8,733 nucleotides of DNA from J054 sp964613615 (GTDB lineage Bacteria > Pseudomonadota > Gammaproteobacteria > Steroidobacterales > GCA-2729495): positions 1-8,733 of the forward strand of contig CAZTIB010000153.1 of the NCBI GenBank assembly GCA_964613615.1. Reading direction: 5' to 3'. The first letter of the stretch is position 1. Each line of letters starts with the position of its first letter. Shown piece by piece: positions 1 to 6,565 of this stretch. Both the position numbers and the translations under genes were made by a program. The notes under the pieces are model-generated. The model saw nothing but the letters and a program-made list of their open reading frames with translations, searched no databases and was not told where the DNA came from.

Positions 1-1
1 C

Positions 2-934
2 CTACCGGATCCGCATTTTCACCTGGGTGTTGGCAGCGGCAGCCATGCCGAGCAGACGGGCCGCACCATGATCGAGTACGAGAAGGTCTGTATTGCCGAG
101 CAGCCCGATTGCGTGATCGTGGTGGGTGATGTGAATGCGACCGTGGCGGTGGCAATGGTCTGCGCGAAGCTGGGCGTGCCTATCGTGCACCTGGAGGCAG
201 GGTTACGCAGCCGCGACCGCACCATGCCCGAAGAAATCAATCGCCTGATGACTGATGCCGTAGCGGACCTGCTGTGGACTCCATCGCCCGATGGCGACGA
301 GAACCTGTTGGCCGAGGGTGTGCCCGCTAGCAAGATCGATCGTGTGGGCAACATCATGATCGATTCCTTCGAGCTGATGCGTGAGCGCATTGATTCAGCT
401 GCCACGCGTAAAGACATGGGGCTCGAGCCGGGTGGCTACGGCGTCGTGACACTCCATCGCCCCGCTAACGTGGATGATCCGGCGGTACTCGAGTTGTTGG
501 TGCAACAATTCGAGGCCGCCTCGCGGTCTATCACCCTGGTCTTTCCCGTGCATCCGCGTACCCGCGACCGATTGGTGCAAACGGGCTTTGCCGAAAGGCT
601 CGAGGCAGCGCCGGGAATTCGTCTGATCGAACCGCTGGGTTACATTGAATTCATGAACCTGGTCGTGAGTGCGAAACTGGCCATTACGGATTCCGGCGGT
701 TTGCAGGAGGAGACGACCTACCTCGGCATTCCCTGCATCACACTGCGGCCGAATACGGAACGCCCTGTCACGATCTCCCAGGGCACCAATCGCCTGGCTG
801 CACCCGGGGAACTGGGGGGCCTGCTGGCCCGCGTGCTGGCCGGTGACTGGGCCACGGGCCGCCGACCGGCCTTGTGGGACGGGCAGACCGCGGGGCGCTG
901 CGTCGACAGCCTGCGCCGCATTCTTGTAACCTGA
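2..934 (+). CDS. wecB: UDP-N-acetylglucosamine 2-epimerase (non-hydrolysing), 5' end missing
   Basis: Cytoplasmic epimerase expected to interconvert UDP-GlcNAc and UDP-ManNAc (or a related UDP-sugar), supplying a precursor for surface polysaccharide. The frame is open from base 2, upstream of the first ATG at 68, and the translation there (HLGVGSGSHAEQTGR) is family-like, so the true start lies before the window; roughly 50-60 N-terminal residues are missing. Numbering from base 2, the visible family motifs are GDVNAT (D43), HLEAGLRS (E65), PEEINR (76-81), TLHRPANVD (H152) and TDSGGLQEE (229-237). The Asp, two Glu and His match the acidic and His residues known to be important in this GT-B-fold family. 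The gene ends 52 bases before the TPR lipoprotein gene on the same strand, consistent with one operon. A close relative acting on another UDP-HexNAc (WbpI-like) cannot be excluded, so the symbol is by family. Confidence 0.93.
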   Translation, partial: LPDPHFHLGVGSGSHAEQTGRTMIEYEKVCIAEQPDCVIVVGDVNATVAVAMVCAKLGVPIVHLEAGLRSRDRTMPEEINRLMTDAVADLLWTPSPDGDENLLAEGVPASKIDRVGNIMIDSFELMRERIDSAATRKDMGLEPGGYGVVTLHRPANVDDPAVLELLVQQFEAASRSITLVFPVHPRTRDRLVQTGFAERLEAAPGIRLIEPLGYIEFMNLVVSAKLAITDSGGLQEETTYLGIPCITLRPNTERPVTISQGTNRLAAPGELGGLLARVLAGDWATGRRPALWDGQTAGRCVDSLRRILVT

Positions 935-986
935 GACTCCGGTCTATGAACAATCATCTCGCCCTGAAGGGCTGGAAGGATCCACG

Positions 987-3374
987 ATGAACCCGACTCG
1001 TCTGCTGCTGCTGGTTGCCTGTGCCTTTGTCCTGATTGCCTGCGGCTCACCGGAAGAACGTGCCGCCGGGCACTTGGAAAAGGCCCGCGTGCTGTTCGAG
1101 GAAGGCGATTATGTAAAGGCTAAGCTCGAGGCTCAGAACGCCGCGCAAATTGAGCCGAAGAGCGCAGAGGCCCGCTTCCTCCTCGCGGAGATCGCCGAGA
1201 AGGACCAGAATTTTCGCGAAGCCGTGGGGCACCTGCTGGTGGCGGTGGATTCAGACCCGGAACTGGTCGAGGCTCGTACCCGGCTCGGTCTCTACTACTT
1301 CCTGGGCAGGGCAGAAGAGCAGGCCGCGGAGCAGGCCGACGCCGCCATGGCCCTGGCCCCGGAAGACACGAATGTGCGTCTGCTGAACGCCAGGGTGAAG
1401 TTCCTGCAGGGTGATACGGACGCTGCAGTGGCCGAGGCGGAATACGCGCTGGAGCTGGATCCGGCGAACGCAGATGCGGTGATGTTCCTGTCCGGGTTGA
1501 CGGCCGAAGCGGGCGACATGGATGAGGCCTTTGCCATACTGGATGCGGGCATCGAACGCGTTCCGGCGGAGAGCAGCCAGCCCCTGCGACAATTCCGCCT
1601 GCAGCTGCTAGCGCGTGCCGGCCGTTTTGACGAAGTCGAATCTGGATTGGAAGAGCTGTCCAGCGATTACCCCGAGGAGCCGGTCTACAAATACGCACTG
1701 GCGCAGTACTACGTGCAGCAGGACCGACCGGATGATGCCATCGCCATGCTGCAGGAGCTTGTGGCACTGGACCCGGAAGACGCCGATCGCAAAATCAACC
1801 TGGTGCGCCTGCTCGTTAACCAGCAGCGGGTGGAACAGGCTCAAGAGACCCTCAAACAGTTCATCGAAGAACAGCCTGAGGAGTACCAGCTGGGCCTCGG
1901 CCTGGCGGCGCTGTACGAATCTCAGCAGCGCATAGACGATGCCCGCGATGCCTACGAAGCGGTGGCAGCGGCCAATCCGCTGGGCGAGCAGGGCCTGCAG
2001 GCGCGCAACCGCCTGACCATGCTGGACATCCGGGACAACGACCTGGACCGGGCCCGCGAGCGGGTCGAGAGCACGCTGACAGACGCGCCCGACAATCCTG
2101 ATGCACTGACCATGCGCGCAGCTTTTGAGTTTGCGGACGGCAACAACGATGCAGCAGTCAGCGACCTGCGAGTCGCACTGCGTAAAGATGAGAACTCGGA
2201 ACGCGCCTTGCTGCTGCTGGCCCGCGCCTATGTGCGCAAGGGCGACGGCGTGCTGGCACAGGACACCTATCGCCGCCTGCTGGCCATTAACCCGAAACAC
2301 CCCAACGCGCCCAAAGAGCTGGCTGCGCTGCTCGCCAACCAGGGCGATACGGCAGCGGCCCAGGAAGTGCTGGAGGCTCGGCTCGATGTCGAGCCAGCGG
2401 ACACCGTGGCGGCATCGGGGCTGATTCAGACCATGCTCGCCCAGCAGGACTTCGAGGGAGCCGAAGTCGAAGCCCGCAAACTGGTGGATCTGAACCAGAA
2501 CAATGCGCTGGCGCAGTTGCAGCTGGGCCGGGTGCTGCAGGCGAAGGGCTCCACGGAGGAGGCCATCGAAGCCTACCGGGCGACGCTGGAAGAAAACCCC
2601 AAAGCCACCGCCGCACTGCAGGGCCTGGTGGGCCTGCTGACCGTGAACGGGCGCGCCGACGAGGCGGTCGAGTACCTGCAAAACTATAGGGCGGACTTTC
2701 CCGACGTGCTGGATGCGCGGCTGTTGCTTGGTGCGGTCTATGCCCAGCAGGCAAAGAAGGATCTGGCGGCGCAGGAATTCGAGGCAGTGATCGAGGCGCA
2801 GCCGCGGGCCATTCGCGCCTACGTGGCCCTGGCCACGCTGTACCAGCAGGATTCCGCAGAGCGCGAGGCGATTTACCGGCGTGGCCTGGAGGCCATGCCC
2901 GCGGACCCCCAGCTCAGCCTGTTGCTGGCGTCCCAGTACGAACGCCAGCAGCGCATGGACGAGTCGATGGAGATCTACGAAACGCTGATCGAGGCCAATC
3001 CCGACAACCTGATCGCCGTGAACAACCTCGCCGCGCTGATGCTCGATCACCGGGATGACGAAGCCAGCCACCAACGGGCCCTGGAACTGTCCAGGAAGCT
3101 CGAGAGCACAGAACAAGCTGCCTTCCTCGACACCGTCGGCTGGGCGTACTACCGAACCGGCGACTACGGCCGCGCGATCCGGTACCTGGAGCGCGCGGTG
3201 GCGGGAGCCGGCCAGGTCCCCGTGCTGCGTTACCACCTCGGCATGGCCTATGCGGCCAACAACAACCCGGTGGGCGCCAAACAGGAACTGGGCCAGGCGC
3301 TGGAAGATGCGAAGGGCGACTTCACCGGCATCGACGAAGCGCGCGCGAAGCTGGAAGAACTCAACGCTTCGTAG
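987..3374 (+). CDS. TPR-repeat lipoprotein, PrsT-like, of an exopolysaccharide locus
   Basis: A 795-residue protein with a lipoprotein signal peptide: short basic start (MNPTR), hydrophobic core, lipobox LIAC with Cys19, then Gly20, which favours the outer membrane over inner-membrane retention. The rest is a long array of about 34-residue TPR-like helical hairpins rich in Ala, Leu, Glu and Gln, with the usual small/large residue spacing and Pro at repeat ends (for example LELDPANADA, LVALDPEDAD). The C-terminal block AFLDTVGWAYYRTGDYGRAIRYLERAV is typical of the TPR lipoproteins found in exosortase/PEP-CTERM-type and other EPS clusters. The start is supported by AAGGA at 976-980, six bases before ATG. 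Likely role: periplasmic or outer-membrane scaffold for polysaccharide assembly or export. The epimerase upstream and the Wzz/GumC gene downstream support this. The PrsT assignment is by resemblance only; no exosortase is in the window. Confidence 0.85.
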   Translation: MNPTRLLLLVACAFVLIACGSPEERAAGHLEKARVLFEEGDYVKAKLEAQNAAQIEPKSAEARFLLAEIAEKDQNFREAVGHLLVAVDSDPELVEARTRLGLYYFLGRAEEQAAEQADAAMALAPEDTNVRLLNARVKFLQGDTDAAVAEAEYALELDPANADAVMFLSGLTAEAGDMDEAFAILDAGIERVPAESSQPLRQFRLQLLARAGRFDEVESGLEELSSDYPEEPVYKYALAQYYVQQDRPDDAIAMLQELVALDPEDADRKINLVRLLVNQQRVEQAQETLKQFIEEQPEEYQLGLGLAALYESQQRIDDARDAYEAVAAANPLGEQGLQARNRLTMLDIRDNDLDRARERVESTLTDAPDNPDALTMRAAFEFADGNNDAAVSDLRVALRKDENSERALLLLARAYVRKGDGVLAQDTYRRLLAINPKHPNAPKELAALLANQGDTAAAQEVLEARLDVEPADTVAASGLIQTMLAQQDFEGAEVEARKLVDLNQNNALAQLQLGRVLQAKGSTEEAIEAYRATLEENPKATAALQGLVGLLTVNGRADEAVEYLQNYRADFPDVLDARLLLGAVYAQQAKKDLAAQEFEAVIEAQPRAIRAYVALATLYQQDSAEREAIYRRGLEAMPADPQLSLLLASQYERQQRMDESMEIYETLIEANPDNLIAVNNLAALMLDHRDDEASHQRALELSRKLESTEQAAFLDTVGWAYYRTGDYGRAIRYLERAVAGAGQVPVLRYHLGMAYAANNNPVGAKQELGQALEDAKGDFTGIDEARAKLEELNAS

Positions 3375-3388
3375 CGCCAAAGTTCTTT

Positions 3389-3412
3389 GGTAGGAGCGGC
3401 TTCAGCCGCGAT
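3389..3412 (+). repeat. Simple REP element, plus orientation
   Basis: Imperfect palindrome with arms AGCGGCT and AGCCGCG and a short TTCA-type loop, headed by GGTAGG. The same core recurs at 6597 and 6940 and, as a perfect palindrome without the head, at 3943. The sequence class is that of gammaproteobacterial REP elements, which are thought to be moved by REP-associated tyrosine transposases; no such transposase is in this window. It lies 15 bases past the TPR gene stop. Confidence 0.85.
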
Positions 3413-3437
3413 CGCCCTTAATTAGCCGTATGGCCCT

Positions 3438-3575
3438 TCAGCCGTCGATCGCGGCTGGCCGCTCTCGCACATCCTTGCGCTCGCCGCTCTCGGCCATCCC
3501 TGGCCTCCGCGGCATTTGAACATCCCTGTTCGGCACACGGCATAAGGCCTTCCTGGCCACAAAGCCGCTCCTACC
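3438..3575 (-). repeat. Composite REP (REP with hairpin-filled loop), minus orientation
   Basis: Reverse complement of the element at 6078-6214 over nearly its whole length, with scattered differences. Read on the minus strand: REP head GGTAGGAGCGGCT, then small hairpins, then the REP tail CAGCCGCGATC. The hairpins in plus coordinates are GGCC/GGCC (3546-3558), GAACA/TGTTC with loop TCCC (3518-3531), GGCCA/TGGCC with loop TCCC (3492-3505) and GCACA/TGCGC with loop TCCT (3467-3480). The last stem differs from the other copies by one change that becomes a G-U wobble in minus-strand RNA. End points are good to a few bases. Several short open frames cross it but none looks like a protein. Confidence 0.85.
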
Positions 3576-3642
3576 CCAGACTTTTTTGCGCCTCCGCGGG
3601 ACCACCGCTGCAACCGCTGGCAATTTCCGGTAACGTAGATGG

Positions 3643-3733
3643 CGTCTGTGGGGTGGCCGGCAACGGCCTGAGATTCGCCTCGGCGGGAACCCATTGAACC
3701 TGATCCGGTTAATGCCGGCGTAGGAACAGGACG
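3643..3733 (+). promoter_or_regulatory. TPP riboswitch (THI element)
   Basis: Contains the hallmark pieces of the thiamine pyrophosphate aptamer in order. P1 is CGTC..TGT (3643-3649) pairing with ACA..GACG (3726-3733) with one bulged G. P2 is GGGT (3651-3654) with ACCC (3689-3692). P3 is GGCCG/CGGCC (3655-3659/3664-3668) closed by a GCAA tetraloop. Next come the conserved CTGAGA (3668-3673), an optional small hairpin, and TGAACCTGATC followed by CCGG-TTAATG-CCGG and the CGTAGGAA ending. Known function: it binds TPP and lowers expression of downstream thiamine genes. It sits 57 bases before the start of the TonB receptor gene and is the main reason for assigning this block to thiamine uptake. 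Confidence 0.96.
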
Positions 3734-3764
3734 ATTCCCGCCTTGCCTCCCACCCGTTTGAACC

Positions 3765-3786
3765 GGATCTCCTGCGATGGAGATTC
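3765..3786 (+). promoter_or_regulatory. Shine-Dalgarno-sequestering hairpin (riboswitch expression platform)
   Basis: ATCTCC (3767-3772) pairs perfectly with GGAGAT (3779-3784) across a six-base loop; a G-U and a G-C pair extend the stem to eight. The GGAG at 3779-3782 is the Shine-Dalgarno sequence for the ATG at 3790 (seven-base spacing), so this stem would hide it. TCCTG (3770-3774) in the left arm is also complementary to CAGGA (3727-3731) in the 3' strand of riboswitch stem P1, giving a plausible alternative fold that exposes the site when TPP is absent. No T-run terminator follows the aptamer, so control is probably at translation. The mechanism is inferred; the complementarities are seen directly. 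Confidence 0.7.
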
Positions 3787-3789
3787 GAC

Positions 3790-6039
3790 ATGTTTTATTC
3801 GCGCTTCGCCCGACGCGCCGAGCGCGCCTGCGGTGGGCGCGGCTTTGTGGTCAGGAAGGCCTTATGCCGCGAAGCACAGGGATGTGCGAGAACGGCCAGC
3901 CGCGATGTCGTCCTGCTTGGCGCAACGCTGATCCTCGCCATGGTCGCGGCTTCAGCCGCGACAAATCACAGCGGCATCGAAGAAATTGTCGTGGTCTCAA
4001 CCCTCCGTGAAACCGAACTCGCCAACGTCCCCGCGAGCATCACCGCCCTGAACCAGGAGCAAATCCAGACCCTCGCCGTGCAGCACTTCGAGGAACTGAC
4101 CCGCGTGGTGCCCAACCTGAACTGGTCCGGCGAAGGCTCGCGGGCCCGCTACTTCCAGCTGCGCGGTATCGGTGAGCTCGAACAATACGAGGGCGCGCCG
4201 AACCCCTCCGTTGGCTTCATCATCGACGACATCGACTTTTCCGGTGTCGGCGGCGCAGCCACGCTGTTTGATGCTGAGCGGGTGGAAGTGCTGCGCGGCC
4301 CCCAGGGCACCCGCTTCGGCGCCAATGCGCTGGCCGGCCTGGTGTACCTGCGCACCGCCGACCCCACGACCGACCGATCCTTGAACGTGGAGGCTACCGG
4401 CGGCGACGACAACACGCGTGCCCTCGGCGGCAGCGTGAGTGGACCGCTGGCTGGCGATGCACTCGGCTATCGCCTGTCGCTGCAGAAATATGAAAGCGAC
4501 GGCTTCCGCGACAACCGTTTCAGCAATTCCAATAACACCTACAAACGCGATGAGTTGACGACCCGGGTGAAGCTCCGCTGGCGGCCGAACGACGCATGGC
4601 GCGCCGATCTCACCGGCCTGTACCTCGACATCGACAATGGCTACGACGCCTTCGCGATAGACAACGACTACGAAACTTTCTCCGACAAGCCCGGGCAAGA
4701 TGCCCAGAAAACCTGGGCGGGCAGCCTGCGGGTGACGGGCGAGCTTTCACCGACCGCGACGCTGACCAGTATCTCCAGCGTTGCGAAGTCCGATATCACC
4801 TTCAGCTTCGACGCCGACTGGGGTAACGACGGGCTTTGGGCAGACGACCGCTTCGGCAACGCGGTATACGACTACTTCTCCGACACCGACCGTAACCACG
4901 ACACCTATACCCAGGAGCTGCGCCTGGCTGCCGGTCCTGAAGGACGCCTGTTCGGCGGGCGAGGGGACTGGCTGGTGGGTGCCTACTACCAGCGCCTTGA
5001 GGAAGACAACGATATTCAGAACTTCGCGCGCGATGATTTCACGCCGCCCTGTTTTCCGCCCTATGACATTCTGCTTGCGGGACCACCCGCCCAGTGCAGA
5101 CAGGACTTCACCAGCAACTACAAGGCCGACAGCTACGCGCTGTTCGGGCAGTTCGACCTGGCACTCGGCGAGCGTGTGTCCGTCGGCTTTGGCCTGCGAG
5201 GGGAGCGGCGGGAGACGGACTACTCCGACTCCACTGCGGCGGACTTCGGTCCCACCGACAACCTGTGGGGCGGTGACCTCACGTTGAGCCGCGAGTTCAC
5301 CGAGACCTACCGGGGCTACGCACGTATTGCGCGCGGCTACCGGGCCGGCGGTTTCAATACCAATCCGGCGGTGCCGGCGGCCGAGCAGCGCTTCGACGAC
5401 GAGCACCTTTGGAACTACGAGCTCGGCCTGCGCGCAGCAGACCCGGATGGCCGCTGGAATGCCGATGTCACCCTGTTCTGGCAGGAACGCCGGAACATGC
5501 AGGTGAAGATTCCGTTGCAGGACGGCCTGGGTAATCCCATCGCCTTTACGTTCTTCACGGACAATGCCGATGAGGGTCGCAACATCGGCGCCGAATTCCA
5601 GGGTGAGCTGGCGCTGACCCAGACTCTCACGCTGCGCGGCATGCTCGGCCTGCTGGATACGGAGGTGCAGAGTTTCGACTATGCGCCTGACCTGGAAGAT
5701 CGCGACCAGGCCCACGCGCCCAGATATTCTTTTGCCATGGGAGCCAGCTGGACCCATCCGCAGGGCTGGTTCGCGGAAGGCGACCTCACCGGTCGCGACC
5801 AGTTCTACTTCGACTTCAGTCATGACGAGAAGTCGGACGCGTATGAAGTCGTCAATCTCCGCATGGGCCGGCAGTGGGGCAACTGGAGCGTAGCTGCCTG
5901 GGTGCGCAACCTGTTCGACAAAGACTACGCGGTGCGCGGCTTCTTCTTCGGCAACGAACCCCCGGCCTTTCCCGACAAGCTCTACGAACGCCTCGGCGAC
6001 CCGCGCCATGTCGGCATCACCATCAGGTACTCGCTGTGA
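3790..6039 (+). CDS. TonB-dependent outer-membrane receptor, probably for thiamine or a precursor
   Basis: A 749-residue TonB-dependent receptor, normal length for the family. A TonB-box-like stretch IEEIVVVS (63-70) is followed by the plug domain (about 71-190, with RGIGE, FIIDDIDF and VEVLRGPQGTRFGANALAG, the last starting at 165) and then a 22-strand-type barrel to the end (GITIRYSL). Cys421 and Cys436 bracket a Pro-rich stretch that could be a disulfide-closed surface loop. The substrate is inferred from the TPP riboswitch directly upstream and the thiamine genes downstream; such riboswitch-linked receptors are known from comparative genomics of thiamine regulons. The start at 3790 has GGAG seven bases upstream. 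The N-terminus is odd: an Arg-rich region of about 38 residues precedes the hydrophobic signal core (VVLLGATLILAMV, 40-52). Much of residues 15-39 and the cleavage region VAASAAT (52-58) are encoded by REP-type repeats. A later start would have to be GTG at codon 20, inside the repeat. Confidence 0.92.
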   Translation: MFYSRFARRAERACGGRGFVVRKALCREAQGCARTASRDVVLLGATLILAMVAASAATNHSGIEEIVVVSTLRETELANVPASITALNQEQIQTLAVQHFEELTRVVPNLNWSGEGSRARYFQLRGIGELEQYEGAPNPSVGFIIDDIDFSGVGGAATLFDAERVEVLRGPQGTRFGANALAGLVYLRTADPTTDRSLNVEATGGDDNTRALGGSVSGPLAGDALGYRLSLQKYESDGFRDNRFSNSNNTYKRDELTTRVKLRWRPNDAWRADLTGLYLDIDNGYDAFAIDNDYETFSDKPGQDAQKTWAGSLRVTGELSPTATLTSISSVAKSDITFSFDADWGNDGLWADDRFGNAVYDYFSDTDRNHDTYTQELRLAAGPEGRLFGGRGDWLVGAYYQRLEEDNDIQNFARDDFTPPCFPPYDILLAGPPAQCRQDFTSNYKADSYALFGQFDLALGERVSVGFGLRGERRETDYSDSTAADFGPTDNLWGGDLTLSREFTETYRGYARIARGYRAGGFNTNPAVPAAEQRFDDEHLWNYELGLRAADPDGRWNADVTLFWQERRNMQVKIPLQDGLGNPIAFTFFTDNADEGRNIGAEFQGELALTQTLTLRGMLGLLDTEVQSFDYAPDLEDRDQAHAPRYSFAMGASWTHPQGWFAEGDLTGRDQFYFDFSHDEKSDAYEVVNLRMGRQWGNWSVAAWVRNLFDKDYAVRGFFFGNEPPAFPDKLYERLGDPRHVGITIRYSL
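3832..3906 (+). repeat. Shortened composite REP inside the receptor coding sequence
   Basis: About 75 bases related to the long composite elements: REP head with GCGCGGCTTTGTGG, first hairpin GGTC-AGGAA-GGCC (3849-3861, one wobble pair), the TTATGCCG linker, third hairpin GCACA-GGGA-TGTGC (3874-3887), and REP tail CCAGCCGCGATG. The two middle hairpins of the long form are absent. It is read in frame as Arg-rich residues from about 15 to 39 of the TonB receptor, ahead of the signal-peptide core. Boundaries are approximate. Confidence 0.8.
3943..3962 (+). repeat. REP core encoding the signal-peptide cleavage region
   Basis: Perfect inverted repeat GTCGCGGC / GCCGCGAC with a TTCA loop, identical in core to the simple REPs nearby. 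It is read in frame as VAASAAT at the end of the receptor's hydrophobic signal core, providing small residues suited to signal peptidase cleavage (ASA or SAA). Confidence 0.75.
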
Positions 6040-6077
6040 GTCCCCCGACAAGAACTCCCGGTGGGATCGGCCTTCTT

Positions 6078-6214
6078 GGTGGGAGCGGCTTTTTGGACAG
6101 GAGGTCCTTATGCCGTGTGCCGAACAGGGATGTTCAAATGCCGCGGAGGCCAGGGATGGCCGAGAGCGGCGAGCACAGGGATGTGCGAGAGCGACCAGCC
6201 GCGATCAACGCTGA
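6078..6214 (+). repeat. Composite REP (REP with hairpin-filled loop), plus orientation
   Basis: Best-formed copy. REP head GGTGGGAGCGGCT and tail AGCCGCGATC are the two arms of a simple REP; the usual four-base loop is replaced by over 100 bases holding four small hairpins: GGAC-AGGAG-GTCC (6095-6107), GAACA-GGGA-TGTTC (6122-6135), GGCCA-GGGA-TGGCC (6148-6161) and GCACA-GGGA-TGTGC (6173-6186). The last three share the GGGA (GNRA-class) loop but have different, fully paired stems. The first stem is GGAC/GTCC here and GGCC/GGCC in the minus copy, a compensatory pair change. It is inverted relative to the element at 3438-3575. Confidence 0.85.
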
Positions 6215-6240
6215 GCCAGTCCCCGAGGCCTTGGAATGCT

Positions 6241-6263
6241 GTCGCGGCTAAAGCCGCTCCCAC
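6241..6263 (-). repeat. Simple REP element, minus orientation
   Basis: GTCGCGGCT-AA-AGCCGCTCCCAC read on the plus strand is the reverse complement of the REP core, with TTTA instead of TTCA in the loop. It is preceded by TTGGAATGC, also present before the minus REP at 6655, so this flank appears to belong to the repeat. It ends 35 bases before the YkoF-like gene. Confidence 0.8.
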
Positions 6264-6298
6264 TAGCCCCAACAACATGCTGACCCGAGAACCCTGAA

Positions 6299-6565
6299 AT
6301 GAGAATCACCGCCGACATCAGCCTCTACCCCCTGACCGAAACCTTCGTGAACGACATCAAGGCCTTTATCCACCAATTACGTGAACAGCCTGGCCTGGAA
6401 ATCGTCACCAATCAGCTAAGCACCCAGGTGCGCGGCGACTACGACGCCGTGACGGGTGCCATACAGCGCTGCATGCGCGAGACGATGCAGGCCGACGGCA
6501 CCAAGGTCTTCGTAGTCAAATACCTCAATGCCGATCTCGACATCGCCAGCACCCCCAGCGTATGA
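6299..6565 (+). CDS. YkoF-like thiamine/HMP-binding protein, single domain
   Basis: An 88-residue soluble protein with no signal peptide or membrane segment. The start MRITADISLYPL, the helix region FVNDIKAFIHQL, the strand-like LEIVTNQLSTQVRGDYDAV, and the closing KVFVVKYLNADL match the ferredoxin-like fold pattern of the MTH1187/YkoF-like thiamine-binding family. Bacillus YkoF, known to bind thiamine and hydroxymethylpyrimidine, is about twice as long with two such domains; this is one domain, which may pair as a dimer. Its place between a riboswitch-controlled receptor and PnuT supports thiamine binding. The exact job (buffer, carrier or sensor) is unknown. No good Shine-Dalgarno is visible; a six-codon frame (6277-6297) ends one base before this ATG, so re-initiation is possible. 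Confidence 0.8.
   Translation: MRITADISLYPLTETFVNDIKAFIHQLREQPGLEIVTNQLSTQVRGDYDAVTGAIQRCMRETMQADGTKVFVVKYLNADLDIASTPSV

Larger units (their letters stand above)
3375..3642. other. Non-coding, repeat-filled region between the TPR gene and the riboswitch
   Basis: I see no gene here. It holds a perfect small palindrome, CCAAAGTTCTTTGG (3377-3390), overlapping a simple REP, then a 138-base composite REP in minus orientation, then a T6 run (3582-3587). The first REP's left arm and the composite's outer arm are complementary (GGTAGGAGCGGCTT at 3389-3402 and AAGCCGCTCCTACC at 3562-3575), so the whole region could fold into a large branched structure ending close to the T run. That might stop transcription coming from the TPR gene, but it is not a textbook terminator. 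A promoter for the riboswitch transcript should lie in 3576-3642; I find no convincing -35/-10 pair there. Confidence 0.6.
6040..6298. other. Non-coding repeat region between receptor and YkoF-like gene
   Basis: Holds a degenerate REP head (GGTGGGATCGGCCTT, 6059-6073), a full composite REP (6078-6214) and a minus-oriented simple REP (6241-6263). GTGGGAGCGGCTTT (6079-6092) is complementary to AAAGCCGCTCCCAC (6250-6263), so the whole block could fold together. A 78-codon frame (6061-6297) is simply the repeat read through and has no protein-like composition. A terminator with a T run is not visible, so read-through from the riboswitch promoter remains possible. Confidence 0.6.

Noticed and set aside
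1608..3380. 590-codon open frame on the minus strand
   Set aside because: It lies fully antisense to the TPR lipoprotein gene, whose repeats, lipobox and Shine-Dalgarno are clear. Long antisense frames are expected opposite a GC-rich repetitive gene, and its translation shows no family features.
3422..3791. Minus-strand frames of 90 and 117 codons
   Set aside because: They are the composite REP and riboswitch region read through on the minus strand. Peptides of the same kind appear from the other copies of the repeat, so they reflect repeat sequence, not genes.
4747..6051. 434-codon open frame on the minus strand
   Set aside because: Antisense to the TonB receptor barrel; rich in Val, Ala, Glu and Arg with no recognisable domain. 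A codon-composition shadow.
6061..6297. 78-codon plus-strand frame between receptor and YkoF-like gene
   Set aside because: Almost entirely composite REP sequence; no ribosome site and no protein-like pattern.
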